A stretch of 64,000 nucleotides of DNA from Robertmurraya dakarensis (GTDB lineage Bacteria; Bacillota; Bacilli; Bacillales; Cytobacillaceae): assembly GCF_900156875.1 (NCBI RefSeq), contig NZ_LT707409.1, positions 2,811,279 to 2,875,278 on the forward strand. Direction: 5' to 3'. A program made the position numbers and the translations under genes. Numbering within the stretch: the first letter of the stretch is position 1; the number at the start of each line of letters is the position of its first letter. Positions 35,321 through 44,700 of this stretch are shown here, in pieces. The notes under the pieces were generated by a model that searched no databases, had not been told where the DNA came from, and saw only the letters and a program-made list of their open reading frames with translations.

Positions 35321-35558
35321 AACACCAGCCCCCTTCGTCACAATCCGTGTAACGAGCATTGGGTTGATCCGTCGTAGTGACATGCTGATAAATATTCTGA
35401 ATATTACCTTCGAAATGGTTCTCCAACTGCAGATTACTGCCAGGAGGTATGGTCATTTTACCAATCTTTTCATTTTCTAAAAAAAGCTCTATTTCTCCAT
35501 TATTTAACTTACCAACGATTCGATTTGTTACATCTATTTTTTGCTGATTTAATGTCAT
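35319..35558 (-). CDS. yusG: YusG family protein
   Basis: A 79-aa protein matching YusG in length and position beside gcvH. It ends with a Cys-Asp-Glu-Gly-Gly-Trp-Cys tail, two cysteines that might bind a metal. Function unknown. AAGGATG precedes the ATG. Confidence 0.85.
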   Translation of the reverse strand: MTLNQQKIDVTNRIVGKLNNGEIELFLENEKIGKMTIPPGSNLQLENHFEGNIQNIYQHVTTTDQPNARYTDCDEGGWC

Positions 35559-35644
35559 CGGGAAACATCCTTTCCTATCTCAAAATCACCCTTCTAGTCA
35601 TAATAAAGGTTACATGATTAGCTTTCCCGATTTATTGTTAAAAA

Positions 35645-35678
35645 TTAAAAATGAAAAGCGCCTCATCAGAGACGCTTT
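35645..35678 (-). terminator. Terminator after gcvH
   Basis: Minus strand AAAGCG / CGCTTT-extended stem (GAAAGCGTCTC / GAGGCGCTTTTC) followed by ATTTTTAATTTT. Confidence 0.8.
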
Positions 35679-35687
35679 CTCAACCAA

Positions 35688-36071
35688 TTAATCTTCTTTA
35701 ACCATTTCTTCGTATTGATCCGCTGACATTAGTTTATCCACATCAGCAACATTTGCTGGCTCAAGAGTAATCATCCATGCTTTTTCATATGGAGATTCAT
35801 TAACAAATTCAGGGCTGTCGTTAAGATCTTCATTCACTTCAACCACTTTTCCGCTTACCGGTGCATATAATTCAGAAACTGTCTTAACAGATTCAACACT
35901 GCCAAATGGTTCATTCGCAGTTATTTCAGCTCCAACTTCTGGAAGTTCAACAAAGACAATATCTCCTAATTCTGACTGAGCAAAATCAGTAATCCCAATA
36001 CGGACCTTGTCTCCTTCAACTTTTACCCACTCATGTTCTTCTGAATAACGTAATTCCTTTGGTGCACTCAT
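35688..36071 (-). CDS. gcvH: Glycine cleavage system H protein
   Basis: A 127-aa lipoyl protein with the lipoylation site Lys63 in [11 protein letters not shown]. In Bacillaceae it serves both glycine cleavage and relay of lipoyl groups to other complexes. GGAGGGG lies 5 nt before the chosen ATG; the longer frame upstream is not supported. Confidence 0.97.
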   Translation of the reverse strand: MSAPKELRYSEEHEWVKVEGDKVRIGITDFAQSELGDIVFVELPEVGAEITANEPFGSVESVKTVSELYAPVSGKVVEVNEDLNDSPEFVNESPYEKAWMITLEPANVADVDKLMSADQYEEMVKED

Positions 36072-36165
36072 CTTTACCCCTCCAAAAACCAAATATTTTA
36101 ACCCTGCAATGCAAGGCCTTTTAACAAGCATCACTTGTGTTGCTGCAAACAGTTAGCGGGCTTCT

Positions 36166-36522
36166 TTAAAGCCAGTTCTTTTCATAATCCTCTTCTTTAA
36201 AGCCGACTGTCACTTTCTCACCATCCGTTAACAATGGGCGCTTAATCAGCATTCCATCTGTCGACAATACATCAAGCAGTTCCTCGTCAGACGCTGTTTT
36301 AACCTTGTCTTTTAAGCCAAGCTCACGATACTTCATGCCGCTTGTATTAAAGAACTTTTTGATTTCTAAACCACTTTTCTTATACAGCTCTTCCAATTCT
36401 GCCCGGGAAGGAGGATTTTCTACAATATGTACATCTTCATAATCAATACCATGGTCATCCAACCATTTCTTTGCTTTTCGACAAGTACCGCATTTTGGAT
36501 ACCAATAAAAAGTTAATGCCAT
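36166..36522 (-). CDS. yusI: ArsC/Spx-like reductase YusI
   Basis: A 118-aa thioredoxin-fold protein with Cys11-Gly-Thr-Cys14 in the Spx/ArsC position (FYWYPKCGTCRKAKKW) and the family's KRPLLTDG segment. It resembles YusI and MgsR-like proteins; it could be a reductase or a regulator, and its substrate is unknown. ATG at 36522 follows GGTGAG. The longer upstream frame is not supported. Confidence 0.9.
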   Translation of the reverse strand: MALTFYWYPKCGTCRKAKKWLDDHGIDYEDVHIVENPPSRAELEELYKKSGLEIKKFFNTSGMKYRELGLKDKVKTASDEELLDVLSTDGMLIKRPLLTDGEKVTVGFKEEDYEKNWL

Positions 36523-36721
36523 TCTCTCACCTTCCAATGTTATCTTATCCAGATTTGCATAAATTTTGCAACGATTATTTGAATAGTAACATATCAAAAA
36601 TCAAATTCACAATAATGAGCTTTACTTTCAAAAATCACCTTTAAATTATTTCAAAATAACATTAACTCCCTTCAGCTTGAAGGGAGCCAAGTAGCTAAAA
36701 GATTAACTTACAACGTTTTTA

Positions 36722-38506
36722 TCAAACAACAAATTTTTCAGCTTCGATCAGCTTTTCTGAAGCTTCACGTTTTTTACCAATGACATTGATCGGTGTATGG
36801 CGCGTAAACTTGCGCAGCGCAGACATCATCATGCGAAGTGTATCACCTTGTTCTACTGCAACCAGTGTTTCCTTTGCATCAGCTTCAATTTCATTGAACG
36901 CTTCCTGGCAGAAAATTTGTGTATAAAGAAGCTTTTGTTTGCTCTTTTCTAAACCATCTTTCGCAATAGCTTTTTCCGTACGCAGCACAACTGATTCCAT
37001 TGCATAAGCATTTGCGACCATATCAGCTACATTCACAAAGATTTCTTGTTCTTTTTCTACCTCTTTGCCATATTTCTGTGCTGCAAGGCCTGCTGCAAGT
37101 AAAGCAATTTTCTTAGCATTTTTCACCAAGTATTTTTCTTGTGCTAACGGCTCTTCACCTGGCTCTTCTGGCATAAGCATCATAAGCTCAGCTTGAAGTG
37201 CTTGCGCCTTTTGGAACAATGGCAGTTCATTCTTTAGCGCTTTCTTCAAGTATGTTCCCAGCACTAATAGACGGTTAATTTCATTTGTTCCTTCAAAAAT
37301 TCGGTTAATACGTGAATCACGGTATGCTCTTGCAATTTCATACTCTTCCATGAAGCCGTAACCGCCATGTAACTGAACGCCTTCGTCCACTACATAATCA
37401 AGAACTTCTGTATTGAAAAACTTTCCTAGCGAACACTCAATTGCATATTCAGCAATCGAAGCTGCCACCGCATGCCCGTTCTTTGCCTCTTCTTCAGATA
37501 ATTTGCTCATTCGTTCTTCAAATAAGCCAACAGTACGGTAAATGGAGCTTTCAGCTGCATACACCTTAGAAGCCATCGTTGATAATTTTTCCTTTGTTAA
37601 ATTGAAAGATGAAATCTGTGTCTTAAATTGCTGACGTTGATTTGTATATGGGATCGTGATTTCCATAGCACGCTTAGATGCTCCTAAAGCACCAAGACCT
37701 AACTTATAACGGCCAATGTTTAAAATATTGAATGCGATCACATGACCGCGGCCAATTTCACCAAGCAAGTTCTCTGCTGGAACTTCTGCATCTTGAAGAA
37801 TCAATGTACGCGTAGATGAACTCTTGATACCCATTTTATCTTCCTCGGCACCCGTTGAAACACCTGGGAAATCTCTTTCAACAATAAATGCAGAGAATTT
37901 ATCGCCATCAATTTTAGCGTATACAACGAATACATCTGCGAATCCAGAGTTTGTAATCCATTGCTTCTCACCGTTCAGCACATAATGTGTACCAGCTTCA
38001 TTTAATTTCGCAGTTGTTTTTGCACCAAGTGCGTCAGAACCCGAACTTGGTTCTGTTAAGGCATAAGCTGCAATCTTATCCCCAACAGCCAATTCCGGAA
38101 GATACTTCTGCTTCTGATTTTCGTTACCGAATAATACGATCGGAAGTGATCCAATACCGACATGAGCACCATGTGTAATCGCAAATCCGCCAGCGATTGA
38201 CATTTTTTCAGAAATCAATGCGGAACTGATTTTATCAAGACCTAAGCCGCCAAATTCTTCAGGAACGTCTGCCCCTAGAAGGCCAAGCTCCCCAGCCTGC
38301 TTCAATAATTTAACAGAGCGATCGAACTCATGCTTTTCTAAATAAGGTACTTCTGGCAACACTTCATTAATAACGAAGTCTTCAGATGTTTTAGCAATCA
38401 TTTTTTGCTCATCGTTATAATCCTCTGGTGTGAAGACTTGATCGTACGTTACTTCCTCTATTAAAAAACTTCCACCTTTAACTAACTTTTCAGTTTCATT
38501 TGCCAT
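36722..38506 (-). CDS. fadE: Acyl-CoA dehydrogenase FadE
   Basis: A 594-aa acyl-CoA dehydrogenase: FAD-binding segments ALTEPSSGSDALGAKT and WITNSGFADVFVVYAK, and LHGGYGFMEEYEIARAYRDSRINRIFEGTNEINR near the active site. The extra C-terminal region is typical of the large FadE of Bacillus. Catalyses the first oxidation step of fatty-acid beta-oxidation. Start ATG at 38506 is 8 nt after GGAGG. Last gene of fadN-fadA-fadE. Confidence 0.95.
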   Translation of the reverse strand: MANETEKLVKGGSFLIEEVTYDQVFTPEDYNDEQKMIAKTSEDFVINEVLPEVPYLEKHEFDRSVKLLKQAGELGLLGADVPEEFGGLGLDKISSALISEKMSIAGGFAITHGAHVGIGSLPIVLFGNENQKQKYLPELAVGDKIAAYALTEPSSGSDALGAKTTAKLNEAGTHYVLNGEKQWITNSGFADVFVVYAKIDGDKFSAFIVERDFPGVSTGAEEDKMGIKSSSTRTLILQDAEVPAENLLGEIGRGHVIAFNILNIGRYKLGLGALGASKRAMEITIPYTNQRQQFKTQISSFNLTKEKLSTMASKVYAAESSIYRTVGLFEERMSKLSEEEAKNGHAVAASIAEYAIECSLGKFFNTEVLDYVVDEGVQLHGGYGFMEEYEIARAYRDSRINRIFEGTNEINRLLVLGTYLKKALKNELPLFQKAQALQAELMMLMPEEPGEEPLAQEKYLVKNAKKIALLAAGLAAQKYGKEVEKEQEIFVNVADMVANAYAMESVVLRTEKAIAKDGLEKSKQKLLYTQIFCQEAFNEIEADAKETLVAVEQGDTLRMMMSALRKFTRHTPINVIGKKREASEKLIEAEKFVV

Positions 38507-38572
38507 TTTCATTTCCTCCAATCTATTGATAGGGAGCGATATACTCCCTGTTTTTTTCGAATCAAGCTTTTC

Positions 38573-39748
38573 CTATAGCAGTTCAAAAACTCCTGCAGCA
38601 CCCATTCCGCCGCCAATGCACATCGTTACAACACCAAACTGTTGATTACGTCTCTTCATCTCATGTATCAAAGTTAGCGTTAGTTTTGCTCCTGTACAGC
38701 CTAGCGGATGTCCTAGAGCAATTGCGCCGCCGTTTACATTGACTTTTTCTTCATCTAAACCAAGTTCCCTGATTACTTGAAGAGATTGGGAAGCAAATGC
38801 CTCATTTAGTTCAAATAATCCGATATCTGATAGCTCTAATCCTGCTAATTTTAACGCCTTAGGTATCGCTACGATTGGACCGATTCCCATCACTTCTGGA
38901 GGAACTCCTCCTACAGCGAATGACCTGAATTTTGCCATTGGTGCGAGTCCCAGCGAATCGGCTTTCTCACGATCCATGACCATGACAGCTGCTGCTCCAT
39001 CACTTGTTTGTGAAGAGTTTCCCGCTGTGACAGACCCCGTTACTGAAAAAGCCGGACGTAGTTTTGCAAGTGTTTCTACCGTTGAATCAGCACGGACTCC
39101 TTCATCTTGGCTAAACTGAAAATTCTTTTCGATCAATTTGTTGTTGGCCCCTACAGATCTTAACGTCACATCAACTGGGACAATCTCATCGACAAACTTT
39201 CCTTCAGCAATCGCTCTTGCTGCTTTTTGATGACTGCGAACCGCAAAAGCATCTTGATCTTCACGTGATACGCCATATTTCTTTGCAACTTCTTCTGCTG
39301 TATGACCCATTCCCATATAGTATTGCGGTGCCGTTTCTGCGAGCTTTGAATTCGGTCTAAGCACATGCCCCATCATTGGGACCATGCTCATAGATTCTGC
39401 TCCGCCGGCAATAATCGTATCAGCATGGCCGATCATAATTCTTTCTGCAGCATAAGCAATTGATTGCAGCCCGGAAGAACAATAGCGATTGATTGTAATT
39501 GCTGGGACCGTATCTGGGAGGCCAGCCAGTGCACCAATGTTACGCGCCATATTAAGTCCTTGCTCCGCCTCAGGCATCGCACAGCCGATAATGAGGTCAT
39601 CAATATTTCCCTCATAATTTCCAGCACGCTTCAATGTTTCCTTAACCACCAACGCTCCCAAATCATCAGGCCTTGTCTGTGCAAGGGATCCTTTTTTCGC
39701 TTTTCCTACCGGGGTGCGGGCTCCTGCCACTATAACCGCTTCTCTCAT
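38573..39748 (-). CDS. fadA: Acetyl-CoA acyltransferase (3-ketoacyl-CoA thiolase) FadA
   Basis: A 391-aa thiolase with the nucleophile Cys90 (NRYCSSGLQ), the [15 protein letters not shown] motif with the catalytic His, and the C-terminal [11 protein letters not shown] with the second Cys. It completes each beta-oxidation cycle by releasing acetyl-CoA. Confidence 0.96.
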   Translation of the reverse strand: MREAVIVAGARTPVGKAKKGSLAQTRPDDLGALVVKETLKRAGNYEGNIDDLIIGCAMPEAEQGLNMARNIGALAGLPDTVPAITINRYCSSGLQSIAYAAERIMIGHADTIIAGGAESMSMVPMMGHVLRPNSKLAETAPQYYMGMGHTAEEVAKKYGVSREDQDAFAVRSHQKAARAIAEGKFVDEIVPVDVTLRSVGANNKLIEKNFQFSQDEGVRADSTVETLAKLRPAFSVTGSVTAGNSSQTSDGAAAVMVMDREKADSLGLAPMAKFRSFAVGGVPPEVMGIGPIVAIPKALKLAGLELSDIGLFELNEAFASQSLQVIRELGLDEEKVNVNGGAIALGHPLGCTGAKLTLTLIHEMKRRNQQFGVVTMCIGGGMGAAGVFELL

Positions 39749-39880
39749 TTCATTCCCTCTCTTTCTAGAGGTGGGAATTCAGTAGTTAGATTAAAATCAG
39801 TCAACGAAATTGCCGATATCTTTTCAACCACTCTATTCCCACCATCGATTTGTAAACAGTTTTATATATCTATTATTCTA

Positions 39881-42265
39881 TTAATTTCGTAATGGTTTTC
39901 CTTTTAAAAGCATATGCTGCATTCGCTGCTGTGATTTCGGATGGGCAACTAAGCTTAGGAATGCCTCTCTTTCAAGATCAAGCAAGTACTCTTCATCTAC
40001 CTTTGTACCGTATGGCACTTTTCCGCCGGCAATTACATATGCAAGTTTTTTAGCAATATGCAGGTCATGCTCTGAAATATAGCCAGAATCAAACATCGCC
40101 TGAGCGCCTAGCAATAAAGTTGCATATCCTGGTTCACCTGCAACAGGAACTTTCCTGCGCAGCGGCGGGCGGTAGCCTTTATCGGCTAATGACAGTACTG
40201 CTTGCTTCGCATCATAGATTAGATGATCTGCATTCATACTAATGCCGTCCGCATTGTCTAAGAAATTGTTTTCACGCGCTTCTTCGCCGGAAGTAGACAC
40301 TTTCGCCATCGCAACCGTTTCAAACACTTTATTTGCAATGTTCTGCAAGTCAAACTGTACTCCGTTTGGAAGGTTTTCAAGATGCTTCATATAAAGCTCT
40401 TTATTTCCGCCTCCTCCAGGAATTAAGCCAACACCCACTTCAACGAGTCCCATATACGTTTCCGATGAAGCTTGAACATGAGCCGCAGGCAGGCAAACTT
40501 CTGCACCGCCGCCTAGTGTCATTCCAAATGGCGCAGCGACAACCGGCTTTTTGCTGTATTTAATTTTCATGGAAGCTTGCTGGAATTGGCGAACGACCAT
40601 ATCCAGTTCAAAAATATTGTCATCTTGAGCTTCCATTAAAATCATTCCAAGGTTAGCACCGACACAGAAGTTTTTCCCTTGGTTGCCGATAACAAGACCT
40701 TTATAGTTCTTTTCTACTTCTTCAATCGCAAAATTGATCATCTGCAGAATATCAAGACCGATCGCATTGCTTTTCGAATGAAACTCTAGAAGCGCAACCC
40801 CGTCGCCAATGTCGATTAAGCTTGCACCGGAATTCTTTTTAATGACACCGTTTTGCTTCTTAATCTTGCTTAAGTTAATGTTCTTTGGATTTTCATGGAT
40901 TCTGACGTACTCTCCATTACAATAGAAATAGCGTTCTTCGTTCTCTTCCTTATAGAAAGAGGTGATCCCATTTGAGAGCATTTCTCTTACCCATTTTGGA
41001 ACGGTTAAACCTTGTTCTTCCATTAACTGAACTGATTTTTCAACCCCAATGGCATCCCATGCTTCAAATGGCCCTTGCTGCCAGCCAAAGCCCCATTTCA
41101 TCGCATTGTCGATTGAGACAATATCATCCGCGATGCTGCCTAATAACTCTGCAGAATATACGAAAACCGGACTTAGCGTTTTCCATAACAGCTCTCCTGC
41201 ACGGTCATTTGCATAAATAAGCGTTTTCAATTTATTGTCTAATCCTTTTACCTGTTTGCTCATCTCAACAGATGGAGCTTGCAGCTTTTTACGAGGACCA
41301 TATTCTAATGTTTCAGGGTCAAGCTCTAAGATTTCTTTTCCTTTTTTCACGAAAAAGCCTTGACCAGACTTACTGCCAATCCAGCCGTTTCCAATCATCT
41401 TTTGAATAAAGGATGGAATTTCAAAGACCGTCTTTTCTTCGCCATCTACTTGGTCATAGACGTTCTTGGCAACATGAGCAAATGTATCAAGTCCTACGAC
41501 ATCAAGCGTTCTAAATGTCGCACTGCTGGCACGGCCAATTAACGGACCAGTCACCGAGTCAACTTCTCCGACACTATATCCGCCTGCGAGCATTTCCCGT
41601 ACCGTAACAAGCAATCCGTATGTTCCAATGCGGTTGGCGATAAAGTTTGGTGTATCCTTCGCTTCAACAACTCCCTTGCCAAGCACATCTTCCCCAAATG
41701 TTTTCATAAAGGTAAGTACTTCCGGTGCAGTATGTTGAGTAGGAATAACTTCAAGTAGCTTTAAGTAACGCGGCGGGTTGAAAAAATGCGTTCCCAGGAA
41801 ATGCTTTTGAAAATCCTCTGATCTGCCTTCCGCCATTGCTTCGACTGAAATCCCTGATGTATTTGAGCTGATAATGCTTCCAGGCTTGCGGTGTTGGTCG
41901 ACTTTTTCAAAAATTTGTTGTTTGATCGCTAAGTTTTCTACAACAACCTCGATCACCCAGTCAACATCACTTAAACGTTCTATATCATCTTCAAAGTTTC
42001 CAGCCTCTATTAAGGCAAGATTCTTTTTGGCTGTTAACGGTGCTGGCTTTTGTTTTAAAAGCTTTTGAAGTGCTTCCGAACTAATGCGGTTGCGAACCTG
42101 CTTATCTTCAAGGGTAAGTCCCTTCTTTTTTTCTACTTCAGTTAATTCACGAGGTACAATGTCCAATAGCAAGGTTTGAATACCTATGTTTGCTAGATGA
42201 GCTGCAATCCCCGAACCCATTACTCCAGATCCTAGAACGGCTGCTTTTTTTATTTGCTGGATCAA
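39881..42265 (-). CDS. fadN: 3-hydroxyacyl-CoA dehydrogenase / enoyl-CoA hydratase FadN
   Basis: A 794-aa bifunctional protein: N-terminal NAD-binding fold (GSGVMGSGIAAHLANIG), 3-hydroxyacyl-CoA dehydrogenase domains (GTHFFNPPRYLKLLEVIP), and a C-terminal enoyl-CoA hydratase/isomerase domain (LEFHSKSNAIG, GMTLGGGAEVCLPA, EVGVGLIPGGGG). Order of domains is the reverse of E. coli FadB, as in Bacillus FadN. First gene of the operon, under a FadR operator. Confidence 0.96.
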   Translation of the reverse strand: MIQQIKKAAVLGSGVMGSGIAAHLANIGIQTLLLDIVPRELTEVEKKKGLTLEDKQVRNRISSEALQKLLKQKPAPLTAKKNLALIEAGNFEDDIERLSDVDWVIEVVVENLAIKQQIFEKVDQHRKPGSIISSNTSGISVEAMAEGRSEDFQKHFLGTHFFNPPRYLKLLEVIPTQHTAPEVLTFMKTFGEDVLGKGVVEAKDTPNFIANRIGTYGLLVTVREMLAGGYSVGEVDSVTGPLIGRASSATFRTLDVVGLDTFAHVAKNVYDQVDGEEKTVFEIPSFIQKMIGNGWIGSKSGQGFFVKKGKEILELDPETLEYGPRKKLQAPSVEMSKQVKGLDNKLKTLIYANDRAGELLWKTLSPVFVYSAELLGSIADDIVSIDNAMKWGFGWQQGPFEAWDAIGVEKSVQLMEEQGLTVPKWVREMLSNGITSFYKEENEERYFYCNGEYVRIHENPKNINLSKIKKQNGVIKKNSGASLIDIGDGVALLEFHSKSNAIGLDILQMINFAIEEVEKNYKGLVIGNQGKNFCVGANLGMILMEAQDDNIFELDMVVRQFQQASMKIKYSKKPVVAAPFGMTLGGGAEVCLPAAHVQASSETYMGLVEVGVGLIPGGGGNKELYMKHLENLPNGVQFDLQNIANKVFETVAMAKVSTSGEEARENNFLDNADGISMNADHLIYDAKQAVLSLADKGYRPPLRRKVPVAGEPGYATLLLGAQAMFDSGYISEHDLHIAKKLAYVIAGGKVPYGTKVDEEYLLDLEREAFLSLVAHPKSQQRMQHMLLKGKPLRN

Positions 42266-42289
42266 TTACGTTTCCCCCTTATCATCACT

Positions 42290-42307
42290 TGAATGAAGCC
42301 TCATTCA
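42290..42307. promoter_or_regulatory. FadR operator upstream of fadN
   Basis: TGAATGAAGCCTCATTCA matches the Bacillus FadR consensus (TGAATGA-N4-TCATTCA) in both half-sites. It lies 24 bp before the fadN start and downstream of the promoter, so FadR can block transcription; long-chain acyl-CoA would release it. Confidence 0.93.
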
Positions 42308-42349
42308 TTTTTTGCTTAAAAAAAATGTAAATGAGTTTCTGTTATTTTT

Positions 42350-42378
42350 ATAATAAAGTAATTCTTAAATTTTCGCAA
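42350..42378 (-). promoter_or_regulatory. Sigma-A promoter of fadNAE
   Basis: Minus strand TTGCGA, 17 bp, TATTAT; the start point would lie about 35 bp upstream of the FadR operator. Confidence 0.6.
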
Positions 42379-42492
42379 TATTAAGATGCGTAATTTTATC
42401 TTTTTTTTGAAATTTTCATCTTTTATGTTCCGTCATCATTAGGGGAATGATAGTGGGAGTGTCATGTTAGTAACCAATGGGAGGTGAAAGCT

Positions 42493-42624
42493 ATGGGTAA
42501 AACAAAGAAAAACCCATCTAAAGCTGGCGTAAGTGCAGCAAGTGTACAAGGTGATGCAGGACCAACTGTCGAAAGAGATGGCGGCGGCAAACGTAACAGT
42601 CAGAATAACCAGTATAAACGCTAA
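42493..42624 (+). CDS. yuzL: YuzL family small protein
   Basis: A 43-aa hydrophilic protein with GGGAGGTG upstream of its ATG and a strong terminator after its TAA. The central AGVSAASVQGDAGPTVE and C-terminal KRNSQNNQYKR stretches match the short YuzL proteins found between fadN and yusM in Bacillus. The composition (Gly, Ser, Lys, Asn, Gln) resembles small spore proteins; function unknown. Confidence 0.85.
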   Translation: MGKTKKNPSKAGVSAASVQGDAGPTVERDGGGKRNSQNNQYKR

Positions 42625-42636
42625 TTAGAGTGGAGG

Positions 42637-42667
42637 AAACAGGCTGAAACAGATTCAGCCTGTTTTT
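42637..42667 (+). terminator. Terminator after yuzL
   Basis: AAACAGGCTGAA / TTCAGCCTGTTTTT stem with a 5-nt loop. Confidence 0.9.
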
Positions 42668-42747
42668 GGTTACCTCTTATTCGGACTTGCTTACTGCCTC
42701 ATAGCCTCTTTTGACTACCGACCCATGTCACTTTTGAGGCCGTCTTG

Positions 42748-43665
42748 CTACTTTTTTACAATCCCCTTAATTACAAATGCAACATTTGCAGGACGTTCAG
42801 CCAGGCGGCGCATAAAGTATCCATACCAGTCGGTTCCATATGGGACATAGACGCGCATTCGATAGCCTTCGCGCACCAAATTCAATTGAAGTTCGGGGCG
42901 GATTCCGTATAGCATCTGAAACTCAAACAGATCCTTTGAAACTTGATGATCCGAAACAAGCTGCTTCGTATATTCAATAATCTTCTCATCATGGGTAGCG
43001 ATGGCTGTATAATTTCCATTCAATAAATGCATCTTGATGATTTCTTTAAAATTCTTATCGACATCATTTTTATCAGGATAAGCTACTTTTTCCGACTCTT
43101 TATAAGCCCCTTTCACAAGGCGTAAATTTGGTTTATATGGCTGTAAATCCTCTAAATCGGAAACCGTTCGATACAAATATGCCTGCAGAACCGTTCCGAC
43201 CTGATCATAGCGTGATTTTAATTCTTTAAAAATAGCAAGCGTCTTTGCACAGCGAGAATAATCCTCCATATCAATCGTTACAAACACTTGATGCTTTTCC
43301 GCAGCTTCTAAAATTCTCTTCATATTCTGCATAACGGCCTGTTCTGAAATATCTAGACCCAGCGAAGTTAGTTTTAAAGAAAGCTGTGAATTCACGTCAC
43401 TTGTACTGATCGCTTCTATCGCCCTTATTAAATGCCTCGCTACTTCCTCCGCTTCTTTTTCGTCATCAATAAACTCTCCCAAATAATCGAGAGTTACATC
43501 CAAGCCATTGCGGTTTAACTCCTTTATGACTTTGACAGCATGCTCCACTGATTCACCGGCAACAAAACGAGAGGCTCCAAACTGCAATCCATACTTTTTG
43601 GCTAATTTCGTTAACATCCTATTTCTTGATAAAAATAAGAAAAAACTTCGTAATAGCTGTTCCAT
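42748..43665 (-). CDS. Proline dehydrogenase (YusM/PutB-like)
   Basis: A 305-aa FAD-dependent proline dehydrogenase: TIM-barrel strands ending in LDYLGEF, LKLTSLGLD, DMEDYSRC, RLVKGAYKESE and the C-terminal YVPYGTDWYGYFMRRLAERPAN with the conserved Arg residues that bind proline. Oxidises proline to pyrroline-5-carboxylate. Corresponds by position to yusM. Confidence 0.94.
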   Translation of the reverse strand: MEQLLRSFFLFLSRNRMLTKLAKKYGLQFGASRFVAGESVEHAVKVIKELNRNGLDVTLDYLGEFIDDEKEAEEVARHLIRAIEAISTSDVNSQLSLKLTSLGLDISEQAVMQNMKRILEAAEKHQVFVTIDMEDYSRCAKTLAIFKELKSRYDQVGTVLQAYLYRTVSDLEDLQPYKPNLRLVKGAYKESEKVAYPDKNDVDKNFKEIIKMHLLNGNYTAIATHDEKIIEYTKQLVSDHQVSKDLFEFQMLYGIRPELQLNLVREGYRMRVYVPYGTDWYGYFMRRLAERPANVAFVIKGIVKK

Positions 43666-43764
43666 GGTGCCACCTCCCCACTATAACTATATAAAAGAAA
43701 AAGGCACAGAATGCATTAAAGATAAAGATATATTAGATTAAGAGATGACAAATTTATTGGATAC

Positions 43765-43801
43765 AAAAAAATGCGGCTGTCCTAGTTGGACAATCGCATT
43801 T
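43765..43801 (-). terminator. Terminator after the MOSC gene
   Basis: AAATGCG-gc-TGTCC / GGACA-at-CGCATTT hairpin; on the minus strand it is followed by a T run. It lies between the MOSC gene and the proline dehydrogenase gene. Confidence 0.82.
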
Positions 43802-43843
43802 CTCCACAGTATTCAGTTTTTCTAACTATCTGCATAGGACAAA

Positions 43844-44572
43844 TCATTCAAGAAGTTGAATGTCATCGCCTGCAAAAATTTCACCTGTTTTGATCACAGA
43901 AGCATACACGCCAAAGTGATTTTGTCTTTCCTTAGCAATTGTTTTCAGCAAACTTGGATCTTTTGCTGCATTATCGGGATCAACTGTTGTAATCATACAC
44001 CTTTTACAATGACTTTTTACCTGAAGTTCTACTTCACTGCCAATTTTAATCTTTCTCCCAAACCATGTTTCTTCTATAAACGGAATTTTTTCCTTTAACG
44101 AGATAATGATATTTGGGCGAAAACGCCTATGGTCAACCTCGGTTTTCCCCCATAGTTCTTTCAATTTTTCCAACGAAGCATCGGATACAAGTTGAATATG
44201 CTCAACTGCAATAGGTCCAATAGGTACATGTGATGGAGGGTATTCAATCGTCGTAATTTTCCGTTTCGATTTGTTTTCCAATTCTTTTATCAATTCTTCA
44301 TCTTCCCACTCAAAAACCTTTCCTTCAGGTGTAATGACTTCTGTTCTTGGATATACATTTACTGTATCTTCACCTGCAAATCTTGCACTGTAACGAACCA
44401 TTTCTTGGAACCTTGTGATAGTTAAGAATTCTCCATTGTTTGTTTCATCCACATAAGCATGACTGCGATCACCATATAAACCATAATCCATAATTTTTGT
44501 TTTTTCTACACTTTCACCGCGAAGGGATTTGACTGGATGACGAACGATTTCTTTGATCTGACCAATTAACAT
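43844..44572 (-). CDS. MOSC domain protein
   Basis: A 242-aa protein with an N-terminal MOSC-N beta barrel (EIVRHPVKSLRGESVEKTKIMDYGLYGDR) and a C-terminal MOSC domain with the conserved Cys in SHCKRCMITTVDPD. MOSC proteins handle sulfur or molybdenum cofactor, for example amidoxime reduction or 2-thio chemistry; the specific role is unknown. ATG at 44572 follows GGAGGAG by 8 nt. Confidence 0.9.
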   Translation of the reverse strand: MLIGQIKEIVRHPVKSLRGESVEKTKIMDYGLYGDRSHAYVDETNNGEFLTITRFQEMVRYSARFAGEDTVNVYPRTEVITPEGKVFEWEDEELIKELENKSKRKITTIEYPPSHVPIGPIAVEHIQLVSDASLEKLKELWGKTEVDHRRFRPNIIISLKEKIPFIEETWFGRKIKIGSEVELQVKSHCKRCMITTVDPDNAAKDPSLLKTIAKERQNHFGVYASVIKTGEIFAGDDIQLLE

Positions 44573-44642
44573 GAATTTCACTCCTCCCCCTAATTAAAAC
44601 CTTCCGTAATTAACAATAGCCTGCACATCTCTAATTATGATG

Positions 44643-44673
44643 AAAAAAAGGACCTGTCGAAAGCAGGTCCTTC
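44643..44673 (-). terminator. Terminator after the solitary OpuAC-like gene
   Basis: AAGGACCTG / CAGGTCCTT hairpin followed on the minus strand by TTTTTTTCATC. Confidence 0.88.
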
Positions 44674-44700
44674 TATTGTTGGTTATATCTATATTTAGAA

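Noticed and set aside
36665-36688. Terminator after fadE
   Set aside because: CTCCCTTC / GAAGGGAG is a good hairpin, but no T tract follows on the minus strand.
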